This document shows, piece after piece, positions 20,336 through 28,729 of a stretch of 64,000 nt of DNA; position 1 is the first letter of the stretch; each line of letters opens with the position of its first letter. The notes beneath the pieces were generated by a model that saw only the letters and a program-made list of their open reading frames with translations, was not told the origin of the DNA and searched no databases. Origin of the DNA: Bradyrhizobiaceae bacterium PARB1 (lineage in GTDB: Bacteria > Pseudomonadota > Alphaproteobacteria > Rhizobiales > Xanthobacteraceae); contig NKIY01000002.1 of assembly GCA_002256345.1 (NCBI GenBank), positions 558,001 through 622,000 of the forward strand, written 5' to 3'. The translations under genes were made by a program, and so were the position numbers.

Positions 20336-20653
20336 TCAGTCTGCCTTCGGAGATGGCGCAAGCAAGCCGGCAAGAGCACCAACCGCAGCCGAACCGATTG
20401 CGACTATTGCATCAGGCAGCTTGATCGATTGATCTGCCTTCGCGAGAATCGCCAGATATATGCCGCCGAAGACCGTCGCAACGACCGTGATGCCAAGAAT
20501 GATAACGACAGTTCTGTAAATCCACTTATCGTTACGGAGAGGATCTGCTTCACTTACCGTCGCGCTAATCAACGACTTTACATCTTCCGGGATGTCTGCT
20601 CTTCCGACTAGCGGCGCAAAACGCATAAGCAATTCACTTTGGTTCATTCGCAT
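20336..20653 (-). CDS. Small membrane protein of unknown function
   Basis: 105 residues from the ATG at 20653; ATG at 20647 is equally possible. A soluble N-terminal half (residues 1-45) with EDVKSLISATVSEADPLRNDKW is followed by two hydrophobic helices (about 48-70 and 83-100), the second a small-residue-rich AIVAIGSAAVGALAGLLA. No family recognised. It follows the secreted-protein gene on the same strand with six bases between, so the two are probably co-transcribed, and ends 26 bases from the convergent uvrA. Confidence 0.55.
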   Translation of the reverse strand: MRMNQSELLMRFAPLVGRADIPEDVKSLISATVSEADPLRNDKWIYRTVVIILGITVVATVFGGIYLAILAKADQSIKLPDAIVAIGSAAVGALAGLLAPSPKAD

Positions 20654-20659
20654 CCCCAA

Positions 20660-21178
20660 CTACGGTTCAATTAAAACTCTTGCTTCATAGCTTCCTAAGA
20701 AGCCACTCGGCTTAATGGTTCGCCCAAGCTCATCCTTGACCACGATAGAGATAAGCTTGGCGTCGATCTTTGACGTATTAAGATAAGTGCGCCACGTGAA
20801 TGACCCGTATTGGCGGACAGCGTTCGTAATAGCTTGCCTTTGGCGGGCCCACGTTGCCGGCGAGATTCCGATCTCGATAGCCTCTTGACTATACCCGTCA
20901 GCGAACACGACGCATCTTACAGATAGACGACGCTGCCGAGTTAGACGCTCCAAGGTCGCTTCAGTAACTTCGACACCGAAAGAAAAATACAAAGCATCGT
21001 CTGTGAGAGATCGACGGGTGATAACACCACCAGACTCCACGACAGGATTGCGCAGAGTGTATTCCTCGTCATCCTCGACGAAGCTTGAGAACCTCGGCTG
21101 TACAATTGAAAAGAGCTGAGCCTTTGCGACTCCGCTCCACCCCCACAATAAAGCAACCAATATGACTAATCGCAGCAT
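20660..21178 (-). CDS. Secreted protein of unknown function
   Basis: 172 residues from the ATG at 21178 (MLRLVILVALLWGWSGVAKAQ); an upstream in-frame start gives a poorer signal peptide. Cleavage is expected after AKA. The mature part is mixed alpha/beta with one Cys (VRCVVFADGYSQ) and many Arg and Thr residues; no domain was recognised. It is probably periplasmic. The following gene for a two-helix membrane protein lies six bases downstream, which suggests a functional pair. Lower GC than uvrA points to a possibly acquired segment (impression, not measured). Confidence 0.6.
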   Translation of the reverse strand: MLRLVILVALLWGWSGVAKAQLFSIVQPRFSSFVEDDEEYTLRNPVVESGGVITRRSLTDDALYFSFGVEVTEATLERLTRQRRLSVRCVVFADGYSQEAIEIGISPATWARQRQAITNAVRQYGSFTWRTYLNTSKIDAKLISIVVKDELGRTIKPSGFLGSYEARVLIEP

Positions 21179-21530
21179 AATCTCGCCCCCAACGCCCAAA
21201 CTACCTTAGGTAGATTAAAAAGGAAGTAGATTCTGAAGATCACGACAGAATGTTTTCGGTATAAAATCCTTCATACTACGCCAACAACAGCGAAAGAGCT
21301 CTGCTACGACCCCAGCGCAATCTCGGACATTCCATAGCCCACACTCGCCGATGAAAATCGTCCGATGCGTCAGGTCATTTTGCGAGATTGTCATCGTGCT
21401 CAATTCGTCGCGGCATCGCGACTTGATGGCGTCATTCAATCCGGTCATGCTTGGCCCATCGAGTGGCCTCGATTCCACCGCCTTTTCATGACCTTTTCTG
21501 CGGAGATTTCCCGCCTCGTCTTTCGGTGAC
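21179..21530. other. Intergenic region, AT-richer, possible minus-strand small frame
   Basis: 352 bases between the secreted-protein gene and a divergent HAD phosphatase. A minus-strand frame of about 77-105 codons (ending at 21215) is open but shows no ribosome binding site, signal peptide or family resemblance, so it is not called. The stretch must also hold the phosphatase promoter. Confidence 0.4.
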
Positions 21531-22166
21531 ATGCCTTACAAACTTGCCATATTCGACATGGACGGAACGCTGTCCGACAGTTTTCCGTGGTTTCTCAGCG
21601 TCATCAATCAGGTGGCTGACAAACACAGGTTTCAGCGCGTCACCGAGGATCGCATCGACGAGATGCGCAGCGTAGGCGCCGGCGAGCTGGTGCGGATGCT
21701 CGGCGTTCCCAAATGGCGCATCCCGCTGATCATACGCGACATGCGAAAGATGAAGGCGGAGCAGATCGATCGCATTTCGCTGTTTCCCGGCGTCGACCGC
21801 ATGTTCGACGAGCTCAAGGCGCGCGGAGTCACCATCTGCGTCGTCAGTTCGGACAACGAGGACAATGTGCGCCGCGTGCTGGGCCCGCTCGACGACCGCG
21901 TTTCCTATTTCGCCTGCGCCGCCGGCCTGTTCGGCAAGACCGCCAAATTCCAGCGCATCCTCGAGCTGACCGGCATCTCCGTGGATGACACGCTGTCCAT
22001 CGGCGACGAAATCCGCGACATCGATGCGGCGCGCGAGGCCGGCGTCGATTTCGGCGCGGTGGCGTGGGGCTATACGAGCGCAGCCGCATTGAACGCCCGC
22101 GCGCCAAACTTCATGTTTTCGCGCATGGACGACATCACCGTGGCCCTGACGACGCCGCGGGGCTGA
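21531..22166 (+). CDS. HAD-superfamily hydrolase (phosphoglycolate-phosphatase-like)
   Basis: 211 residues. HAD motif I is DMDGTLSDS (Asp nucleophile at residue 10, Asp12 acid/base), motif II is VVSSDNEDNVRR, motif III Lys is in GLFGKTAKF, and motif IV is SIGDEIRDIDAAREAG. The helical cap between motifs I and II is of C1 type, as in phosphoglycolate phosphatase and pyrophosphatase PpaX. It is a cytoplasmic phosphomonoesterase with unknown substrate. Confidence 0.88.
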   Translation: MPYKLAIFDMDGTLSDSFPWFLSVINQVADKHRFQRVTEDRIDEMRSVGAGELVRMLGVPKWRIPLIIRDMRKMKAEQIDRISLFPGVDRMFDELKARGVTICVVSSDNEDNVRRVLGPLDDRVSYFACAAGLFGKTAKFQRILELTGISVDDTLSIGDEIRDIDAAREAGVDFGAVAWGYTSAAALNARAPNFMFSRMDDITVALTTPRG

Positions 22167-22246
22167 CCGGCATCCGGGCGCATTGCTAGCGCTTGTATTG
22201 GTGCCTAGCTTTTTGACTGTGCTTCACGACCGATCGGAATGCCATC

Positions 22247-22537
22247 ATGAACGACACCCTCGCCGCCTCCGCAGTTCGCGACAACAAGAGCGCCAGCCGC
22301 TTCGAGCTCGCGATCGACGGCAGCATTGCGTTCGCCAATTATCGCCTGGCCGACGATCGAGTGATCATCACCCATACCGAGACGCCGTCCGCGTTGCGCG
22401 GTCGCGGTATCGCGTCGGAATTGGTCAAGGGTGCGCTGGAATTGATCCGCGCGGATGGCCGCAAGATCGTGGCAGGGTGCTCATTCGTGGTCGATTATCT
22501 GGAGCGACATCCGGAATATCAGGACATCGCGCGCTAG
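22247..22537 (+). CDS. Small GNAT-fold acyltransferase (YjdJ / mini-GNAT type)
   Basis: 96 residues, about half the length of a normal GNAT protein. It keeps the CoA-binding core: TETPSALRGRGIASELVKGALELIR, with the R-x-x-G-x-G/A pattern RGRGIA, and a C-terminal VDYLERHPEYQDI segment that is characteristic of the YjdJ-like mini-GNAT family (N-acyltransferase, GCN5-related). Function of the family is unclear. ATG at 22247 lacks a strong Shine-Dalgarno site. Confidence 0.82.
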   Translation: MNDTLAASAVRDNKSASRFELAIDGSIAFANYRLADDRVIITHTETPSALRGRGIASELVKGALELIRADGRKIVAGCSFVVDYLERHPEYQDIAR

Positions 22538-22545
22538 CCCCACGC

Positions 22546-22650
22546 CCTCATTCCGGGCGCGCGTCTTCGCGAACTCGGAATCCTGCCGTGTGACTCATAT
22601 CGAGATTCCGGGTTCGCGCGCGAAGATGCACGCGCCCCGGAATGACGAGC
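22546..22650. repeat. Intergenic palindromic repeat element
   Basis: About 105 bases bounded by inverted ends: TCATTCCGGGCGCGC (22548-22562) and CGCGCCCCGGAATGA (22631-22645), with an internal pair built on GCGAACTCGGAATC and GAGATTCCGGGTTCGC. I recall this CATTCCGGG...CCGGAATGACG palindrome as a common dispersed repeat in Bradyrhizobium-group genomes. It sits between convergent genes and may double as a transcription end. Only one copy was seen here. Confidence 0.7.
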
Positions 22651-22656
22651 AACGGT

Positions 22657-23448
22657 TCAAACGATCTTGATTGACATGTCCGGCAGGCCCTGCAGCTTGC
22701 AGAGCAGCACATCGCCCTTCACCACCGGACCGACATTTTCCGGTGTGCCGGAATAGATGATGTCGCCGGCCTTCAGCTCGAAGGCCTCAGACAGTTTTGC
22801 GATCTGCTCGGCGACGCTCCAGATCATCTTGTCGAGATCGGAGCTCTGCTTCACGGTGCCGTTCACCGCCAGCGAGATCGGGCCCTTGGTGAGATGTCCT
22901 GTCTTCGCCACCGGATGGATCGGCCCGATGACGGCGGCATGATCAAAACTCTTGCCGATCTCCCACGGCTTCTTTTCGTCGCCCATGGCGCGCTGCAGGT
23001 CGCGGCGGGTCATGTCGAGGCCGAGCGCATAGCCATAGACGTGGTCGAGCGCCTTGTCGGCGGGGATATTGGTGCCGCCGGATTTCAGTGCGGCAACCAG
23101 CTCGACTTCATAGTGATAATTCTTCGTCAGCGACGGATATGGATGATCGGCAACTTCGCCGATTTTCACATTCTGAATGGCGTCGGTCGGCTTCTGGAAG
23201 AAAAATGGTGGCTCGCGGGTGGGGTCGGATCCCATTTCGCGCGAATGCGCCGCGTAGTTACGGCCGATGCAGTAGATGCGGCGAACCGGGAAGACATCGG
23301 TCTCGCCGACGATCGGAATCGTCACGGTATCGACCTTGAAGATGCTTTTGGGGCCGGCCTGGGCTCGTGCAGCGTCCCCGCCGATGGCACTTGCGGTCAG
23401 CGCGACGGCGCCGCCGGCAACGATCGTCCTGCGATCGATCAGATCCAT
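22657..23448 (-). CDS. FAH-family hydrolase with a twin-arginine signal
   Basis: 263 residues from the ATG at 23448, preceded by GGGAGGACC. Residues 1-30 form a Tat-like signal: DRRTIV (Arg6-Arg7), a weakly hydrophobic core AGGAVALTASAIGG, then ARAQA. The rest is the fumarylacetoacetate hydrolase fold: RRIYCIGRNYAAHSREMG, PFFFQKPTDA, the metal ligands in YHYEVEL (Glu114, Glu116) and GLDM (Asp145), and IIYSGTPENVGPV. FAH enzymes are normally cytoplasmic and cleave C-C bonds in aromatic catabolism (for example fumarylpyruvate), so a periplasmic member is unusual. tatABC lies about 27 kb away in this window. Confidence 0.85.
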   Translation of the reverse strand: MDLIDRRTIVAGGAVALTASAIGGDAARAQAGPKSIFKVDTVTIPIVGETDVFPVRRIYCIGRNYAAHSREMGSDPTREPPFFFQKPTDAIQNVKIGEVADHPYPSLTKNYHYEVELVAALKSGGTNIPADKALDHVYGYALGLDMTRRDLQRAMGDEKKPWEIGKSFDHAAVIGPIHPVAKTGHLTKGPISLAVNGTVKQSSDLDKMIWSVAEQIAKLSEAFELKAGDIIYSGTPENVGPVVKGDVLLCKLQGLPDMSIKIV

Positions 23449-23505
23449 TTTGGTCCTCCCCTGTTCGCTCTTGGATGAGCACTTTCTTGTGTGTGGCATA
23501 CCACA

Positions 23506-23535
23506 ACAAAAAGGCCCGCGCGAGCGCGGGCCTTC
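23506..23535 (-). terminator. Rho-independent terminator downstream of the DUF3597 gene
   Basis: On the minus strand: AAGGCCCGCG-CTCG-CGCGGGCC followed by TTTTTGTTGT. It lies about 30 bases after the DUF3597 stop and before the FAH gene, so the two minus-strand genes are separate transcription units. Confidence 0.88.
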
Positions 23536-23566
23536 GGTTTCGCTGTTACGTTCTGTTCGGACAGGA

Positions 23567-23950
23567 TCAGTGCTTGAGATCGTCCGGCAACTTGCCGCCA
23601 TTGGCGGCAAACTTGGTCATCACCTGCTTGTGCAGCCAGATGTTCATGCTGGCGCTGTCGTTGGTGTCGCCGGTGTAGCCGAGCTCCTTGGCCAGCTCCT
23701 TGCGGGCGCCGAGGCTGCTGTCGATGTCCAGCGCCTTCATCAGATCGACGATGGAGGTGCGCCATTCCAGCTTCTCGCCCTTGGCTTTGACTGCCGCATC
23801 CAGGATTGGCGCCACATCCACCGTGGCGGCCGGCGCGCTACCGCCGGCGGCAGTTGCTGCGGCACCGCCGGCGGCGGGCGCAGCGTCGGGAGCTGCTGCA
23901 CTGGCGCTGCTGCCGAAAATCGCGCTCATGATCTTTCCGAAAATGCTCAT
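23567..23950 (-). CDS. DUF3597 domain protein
   Basis: 127 residues from the ATG at 23950 (MSIFGKIMSAIFG). An amphipathic N-terminus is followed by a low-complexity Ala/Pro/Gly linker (about 14-43) and the DUF3597 domain (about 44-127: DVAPILDAAVKAKGEKLEWRTSIVDLMKALDIDSSL, ELAKELGYTGDTNDSASMNIWLHKQVM). Family function is unknown; the domain looks like a small helical bundle. The upstream part of the frame (to 24325) lacks features and is not included. Confidence 0.88.
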   Translation of the reverse strand: MSIFGKIMSAIFGSSASAAAPDAAPAAGGAAATAAGGSAPAATVDVAPILDAAVKAKGEKLEWRTSIVDLMKALDIDSSLGARKELAKELGYTGDTNDSASMNIWLHKQVMTKFAANGGKLPDDLKH

Positions 23951-24323
23951 TTTTGGTCGCTCCCAATAACTTTGATGATGGCCTGAAGAATTGCCGTAAG
24001 ACATGACCGGCGAATGACCGCCGGATAGCATTATGTCCCGGCCCGCCGCCGCTGCCAATGCGGCACCGGTGGCAGACAACAAGACTCGTTCAAGGTCCGT
24101 TCCAAATGCGGCGAAAGCCGGACTGCACTGCAGCGCCATCTCATCACGCGCTGCACCCTCACTCAAGCGTGAGAGCCGCCCCCACGTATCGGCGCTAGGA
24201 TATTCGCGCAGGTCGCGGCAACCAGTCTTCTTGCATGCGCGTCTGGCTTGGTCGTGATCGTTTCCGAGCGGCTCCCGCGCCCTTGGCGCGTGCGAAGGCT
24301 GCGCACAAAAGGGAGCAATGACC
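23951..24323. other. Divergent intergenic region
   Basis: 373 bases between the DUF3597 gene (leftward) and the DUF2189 gene (rightward). No supported gene; it should contain both promoters. No operator recognised. Confidence 0.4.
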
Positions 24324-25226
24324 ATGGCCCTCTCCTATCCCGGCAATGCCAGCGGCCTCGCCCATGCCGACCATGTCGGCTCGGCGCCGCGAATCTACAC
24401 CCTCACGCCATCCGACCTCCACGATGCACTCAGGCTCGGCTGGGACGACTTCAAGGCGGTGCCCAGCCACGCCATCATGCTCTGCCTGATCTATCCGGTG
24501 ATCGGCATCGTGCTGGCGCGCACCGTGCTCGGCTATTCGATCCTGCCCCTGTTATTTCCACTCGCGGCCGGCTTCGCTCTGCTCGGTCCGTTCGCAGCGA
24601 TCGGCCTCTATGAACTCAGCCGCCGCCGCGAAACCGGCGAAGCCCCATCGGCGTGGCATGCATTGAACGTGACGCGGTCGCCGTCCTTCGGCGCCATGCT
24701 CGCGCTCGGCCTCGCGCTGCTGGTTTTGTTCCTGGTCTGGATCGCGACGGCGCAGGCCATCTACGTCTCGACATTCGGCAATGAGCCTGCCGCAGAGATT
24801 CCAGACTTTCTGTCGCACGTACTGACAACACCGCAAGGCTGGCGGCTCATCGCCGTCGGTTGCGGCACCGGCCTGATATTCGCTCTCGTCGCTCTGTGCA
24901 TCAGCGCCGTCTCGTTTCCGCTGATGCTTGATCGACATGCCGGCGTGATGGACGCGATCACTACATCGTTGCGCGTGGTCGCGCGCAATCCGGTGATGAT
25001 GGCCACATGGGGCTTCATCGTCGCCGCACTACTCGTGCTCGGCTCGCTGCCGTTCTTCCTCGGGCTCGCGGTGGTCATCCCGCTGCTCGGTCATGCCAGT
25101 TGGCACCTCTATCGCAAGGCGGTCGAGCGCAATCCAAACCCGCCTGTCATGCCGCCGCCCAGCATGACCAAACGCTACGCGGCCGACTTCCCCGTCTCGC
25201 TGTTCCAAGGTCGGCGTCGGGACTGA
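24324..25226 (+). CDS. DUF2189 integral membrane protein
   Basis: 300 residues from the ATG at 24324, chosen because GGGAG ends eight bases upstream; the in-frame ATG at 24318 is too close to that site. Six or so membrane helices are visible (for example AIMLCLIYPVIGIVLARTVLG, LLFPLAAGFALLGPFAAIGLY, ALGLALLVLFLVWIATAQAIY). The GPFAAIGLYELSRRRETGE segment and the late VPLLGHASWHLYRKAV motif are characteristic of DUF2189, an alpha/betaproteobacterial inner-membrane family of unknown function, sometimes compared to cytochrome c oxidase subunit I-like folds. Confidence 0.85.
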   Translation: MALSYPGNASGLAHADHVGSAPRIYTLTPSDLHDALRLGWDDFKAVPSHAIMLCLIYPVIGIVLARTVLGYSILPLLFPLAAGFALLGPFAAIGLYELSRRRETGEAPSAWHALNVTRSPSFGAMLALGLALLVLFLVWIATAQAIYVSTFGNEPAAEIPDFLSHVLTTPQGWRLIAVGCGTGLIFALVALCISAVSFPLMLDRHAGVMDAITTSLRVVARNPVMMATWGFIVAALLVLGSLPFFLGLAVVIPLLGHASWHLYRKAVERNPNPPVMPPPSMTKRYAADFPVSLFQGRRRD

Positions 25227-25844
25227 ATGACCGACGCCATTCGGCCGCGCACCTGGCCAAACTTGGTCGGGTGCATGGTCGAGCTCCAAACCGGAACGTC
25301 GTTCAGTTTTTGCACCCGGCACACGCCTGCAGCGATCGATCGCAACCGCGACAATCTGTGCGTTCCAACGAAGGTGCCTTCAGACCGGGAACAAATCATG
25401 AAATTATTCAGCTAGTGGAAGCCGAATTGATAAACTCCCACGCTTCGGCAGCTCCTTGTCTTTTATGAATTATTGTTCATTTCTAATCTTCATATGCGAT
25501 TCGCGCATGTCTTGATGGTCGCGATTAAGAACATCGGAGGCGCCGTCAGCTTGTGGCCACGGCACGATCACGCTTTCGCCACGACGGCTGGAAATGCTGT
25601 AAAACCGTGATTTAATCGCCTAACTAACCCCCGTGGATACAAATTCGGTGTCCGGATACGCAGCTTGCCCAGGCAAACGTCACGGAGCGCCGAAAGGTTA
25701 ATCAGTCCTTGCGAGAGACATGCACTAAACGCTTAGCTGCATCGCAACATCTGAACTCCCGCACTGCGAAGCGGCCATCTATATTCACTTCAACAGCGGT
25801 GCACTCCTCAAGAGATGAATCGCAGACTGTGAAGGAGATAGAAA
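25227..25844. other. Long intergenic leader before the DUF1127 gene
   Basis: 618 bases without a convincing gene. GC content appears lower from about 25400. Frames of about 60 codons exist but lack coding character. DUF1127 genes often have long regulated leaders, so a promoter with a long 5' UTR or a small RNA is possible; no defined element was recognised. Confidence 0.4.
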
Positions 25845-25997
25845 ATGCTGCTCTCGCTTATCCGTATGATCCAGGCTTTCCGTGACTATCAGCGCAACGT
25901 TGCCGAGCTGTCGCAGCTCAGCGATCGTGAACTGTCCGACATCGGTCTCGACCGTTCCGACATTCCGCGCGTTGCTTCGGGCGCCTACAACGGCTGA
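25845..25997 (+). CDS. DUF1127 domain microprotein
   Basis: 50 residues: ATG at 25845 with an AAGGAGAT ribosome binding site, TGA at 25995-25997. The N-terminal half (LLSLIRMIQAFRDYQRNVAE) is an amphipathic basic helix, and the C-terminal half (LSQLSDRELSDIGLDRSDI) is the diagnostic DUF1127 signature. In alphaproteobacteria such small Arg-rich proteins have been tied to phosphate and carbon metabolism and to RNA turnover. The strong Shine-Dalgarno site suggests high expression. Confidence 0.93.
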   Translation: MLLSLIRMIQAFRDYQRNVAELSQLSDRELSDIGLDRSDIPRVASGAYNG

Positions 25998-26164
25998 TCC
26001 GTCCGGACGGCTCTTCCGTCCGCCGACGTTTCACGAATTGCGCCCGCCTCCAGCGGGCGCGATCGTGGTCCCCGCGATAATCGGTCGCGCAAAGCGCCGA
26101 CTATCCTGCGGAACCCCGCGAAAGCGAATTCCGTTTCGCTTGTAAACGCGCTACATGCGGGGCC

Positions 26165-27601
26165 ATGACAACAGCCCCTAACTCTGACGACCGCGTCCAT
26201 GTGATTGGCGCGGGTCTCGCAGGCTCGGAAGCCGCCTGGCAGGTCGCCAATGCCGGCATCCCCGTGACCCTTCACGAGATGCGACCGGCACGGATGACCG
26301 ATGCCCATCGCACCGATGGTCTCGCCGAACTCGTCTGCTCCAATTCATTCCGTTCCGACGACGCCCTCAACAATGCCGTCGGCCTGCTGCATGCCGAAAT
26401 GCGCAAGCTGGGCTCCTTGATCATGCGCAGTGCCGATGCCCATCAGGTGCCCGCCGGCGGCGCGCTCGCGGTCGACCGCGACGCTTTCTCCGATGCCGTG
26501 ACCAAGGCGCTGGAGGACCACCCTCTCATCACCATCGACCGTACCGAGGTCGCCGGCCTGCCGCCGGCCGAGTGGCGCAATGTCATCGTTGCGACCGGCC
26601 CGCTTACCTCGGCGCCGCTGGCTGATTCCATTCGCGAGTTGACCGACGAAAACGCACTGGCCTTTTTCGACGCCATCGCGCCGATCGTGCACAAAGATTC
26701 CATCGATATGGAGATCGCCTGGTTCCAGTCGCGTTACGACAAGGTTGGGCCCGGCGGCACCGGTGCCGACTACATCAACTGCCCGATGACCAGGGAGCAG
26801 TACGACGCCTTCATCGACGCACTGCTGGCCGGCGAAAAGACGGATTTCAAGGAATGGGAAGTCAACACGCCCTATTTCGACGGCTGCCTGCCCATCGAGG
26901 TGATGGCCGAGCGCGGCCGTGAGACGCTGCGGCATGGGCCGATGAAGCCCGTCGGCCTCACCAATCCGCGCGATCCCACCGTAAAACCCTATGCCATTGT
27001 CCAGCTACGCCAGGACAACAAGCTGGGCACGCTCTACAATATCGTCGGCTTCCAGACGAAGCTGAAATACGGCCCGCAACAAAATGTACTGCGCATGATT
27101 CCGGGCCTGCAGAATGCCGAATTCGCCCGCCTCGGCGGCCTGCATCGCAACACTTTCCTGAACTCGCCGAAGCTGCTCGACGAACAGCTCCGCCTGAAGG
27201 CGCAGCCGCGTCTGCGCTTCGCCGGCCAGATGACCGGCTGCGAAGGCTATGTGGAATCCGCCAGCGTCGGCTTGATCGCCGGGCTCTGTGCGGCAGCCGA
27301 AGCCAAGGGCCAGTCGCTGGCGATGCCGCCCGCGACCACGGCGCTGGGCTCACTGCTCGGCCATATCACTGGCGGGCACATCGAGACGGTGGACGCCGGC
27401 CCGCGCTCGTTCCAGCCGATGAACATCAATTTCGGCCTATTCCCGCCGCTCGTCTCGCCGCCGACCAAGAAGCCGGACGGCTCGCGCCTCCGCGGCAATG
27501 AGAAGACCGTGGCCAAGAAGCAGGCCATGAGCGCCCGTGCATTGGCCGACCTCGACAGCTGGATCGCGGCAAGCCTTCCGGCCGTCGCGGCAGCGGCCTA
27601 A
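26165..27601 (+). CDS. trmFO: Methylenetetrahydrofolate-tRNA-(uracil-54-C5)-methyltransferase (FADH2-oxidising)
   Basis: 478 residues. TrmFO makes ribothymidine at position 54 of tRNA using methylenetetrahydrofolate and FADH2, in place of SAM-dependent TrmA. The FAD-binding Rossmann motif is [15 protein letters not shown] (residues 11-25), followed by the GidA-like LHEMRP and [10 protein letters not shown] segments, with later [12 protein letters not shown] and [12 protein letters not shown] that are diagnostic of the family. The C-terminal [12 protein letters not shown] segment is also conserved. It is followed after 22 bases by the kinase-like gene on the same strand. Confidence 0.97.
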   Translation: MTTAPNSDDRVHVIGAGLAGSEAAWQVANAGIPVTLHEMRPARMTDAHRTDGLAELVCSNSFRSDDALNNAVGLLHAEMRKLGSLIMRSADAHQVPAGGALAVDRDAFSDAVTKALEDHPLITIDRTEVAGLPPAEWRNVIVATGPLTSAPLADSIRELTDENALAFFDAIAPIVHKDSIDMEIAWFQSRYDKVGPGGTGADYINCPMTREQYDAFIDALLAGEKTDFKEWEVNTPYFDGCLPIEVMAERGRETLRHGPMKPVGLTNPRDPTVKPYAIVQLRQDNKLGTLYNIVGFQTKLKYGPQQNVLRMIPGLQNAEFARLGGLHRNTFLNSPKLLDEQLRLKAQPRLRFAGQMTGCEGYVESASVGLIAGLCAAAEAKGQSLAMPPATTALGSLLGHITGGHIETVDAGPRSFQPMNINFGLFPPLVSPPTKKPDGSRLRGNEKTVAKKQAMSARALADLDSWIAASLPAVAAAA

Positions 27602-27623
27602 CGCAAGCTCGGTTGGATTTGTC

Positions 27624-28724
27624 ATGAGCTTGCCCAAACAGGACTCCGCTGCGCTGTCCAAACACTGGACCGAAGGCGTGCTTCTGAAGCGCGACGTTTT
27701 CTCGACCGTCGAGCGCGGCCGTTTTCGCACGCGCGATGGTGACGTCGATGCGGTGCTACGTCGCCTCGATCAGGTACCGTGGTGGTCGTTCATTCTTGCG
27801 CACCATCTGTTCACGCGCGAACGCCGCGCATTGACGCTCGCGCGCGACCTCAAGGTCGGGCCGGAGCTGCTCTGGGCAGGCAAACGCACGCTGGTGCGCG
27901 GTTTCATCGATGGCGTCGCGCTGCATCTCGCAAAGCCTTATGGCGATGCGCGTTACTTCCAGTCGGCCAAGCTGGCGCTGCGCAAACTGCATCGCATGGG
28001 TGTGTGCCACAACGATCTCGCCAAGGAGCAGAACTGGCTCCGCGGCAGCGACGGGCTCGCTTATCTCACCGACTTCCAGCTTGCCGTCTGCTTCAAGAGC
28101 CGCAGCCAGCTGTTCCGCATCGCGGCCTATGAAGACCTGCGTCATCTCCTCAAGCACAAGCGCACCTATGCACCGGAACTGCTGACGGCGAAGGAAAAGC
28201 AGATCCTGTCGAAGAAGTCGCTGCCGGCACGTATCTGGCTGATGACCGGCAAGAAGGTCTACCGCGCCATCACCCGCGGCATCTTCAATTTCACCGACCG
28301 CGAAGGCGGCGGCAAGCGCCTCGTCAATGACGCGCCGCCGCTGCTGGAAATCATCAAGCGCAATCCCGCCGTGCGCGATGCAGCCATCGTGGCTTTCGCG
28401 GACCGGCGTACGGGCGTCGGGCTCTATGCTTTCGTCGAGGCGGATGACGCGGCGCTGGAAGGTAAGCTTCAGAACGAGTTGAGTGCGGCGAAAGCGGCAA
28501 AACCGCCGGAGCATCTGCAGATCATCCCGGCACTGCCGCGCGACACAGCCGGCAAGATCCGCACCGAAGTGCTGCAGCTGGTAGCGATGAACCAGGTTGA
28601 TCTGCTTGAGCCGCTAATGCACAGCGATGCCGATCGCGTATTCCTGAAAACTATTCTGGAATCGCGAAAGAACTTGCGAGACCGTTTCAATTTCGAAACG
28701 ACACAGCCTCCATTGCCATCCTGA
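27624..28724 (+). CDS. Kinase-like protein fused to an AMP-binding-enzyme C-terminal domain
   Basis: 366 residues from the ATG at 27624. Residues 1-200 resemble a eukaryotic-like/RIO-type protein kinase: the catalytic loop is HNDLAKEQN (129-137, H-x-D...N) and the metal-binding motif is LTDFQ (148-152, DFQ in place of DFG). No glycine-rich loop or VAIK Lys is evident, though AVLRRLD (43-49) sits near that place. Residues 237-320 look like the C-terminal domain of acyl-CoA synthetases: NPAVRDAAIVAFADRRTG, AFVE, then PALPRDTAGKIRTEVL with the catalytic Lys equivalent in AGK (311). It begins 22 bases after trmFO and ends 5 bases before the epimerase gene. Function unknown; whether it phosphorylates protein or a small molecule cannot be told. 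Confidence 0.75.
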   Translation: MSLPKQDSAALSKHWTEGVLLKRDVFSTVERGRFRTRDGDVDAVLRRLDQVPWWSFILAHHLFTRERRALTLARDLKVGPELLWAGKRTLVRGFIDGVALHLAKPYGDARYFQSAKLALRKLHRMGVCHNDLAKEQNWLRGSDGLAYLTDFQLAVCFKSRSQLFRIAAYEDLRHLLKHKRTYAPELLTAKEKQILSKKSLPARIWLMTGKKVYRAITRGIFNFTDREGGGKRLVNDAPPLLEIIKRNPAVRDAAIVAFADRRTGVGLYAFVEADDAALEGKLQNELSAAKAAKPPEHLQIIPALPRDTAGKIRTEVLQLVAMNQVDLLEPLMHSDADRVFLKTILESRKNLRDRFNFETTQPPLPS

Positions 28725-28729
28725 TCGCG

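Noticed and set aside
21215-21532. A minus-strand frame of about 105 codons between the unknown secreted gene and the HAD gene
   Set aside because: No ribosome binding site, no domain, and its start overlaps the start of the divergent HAD phosphatase gene.
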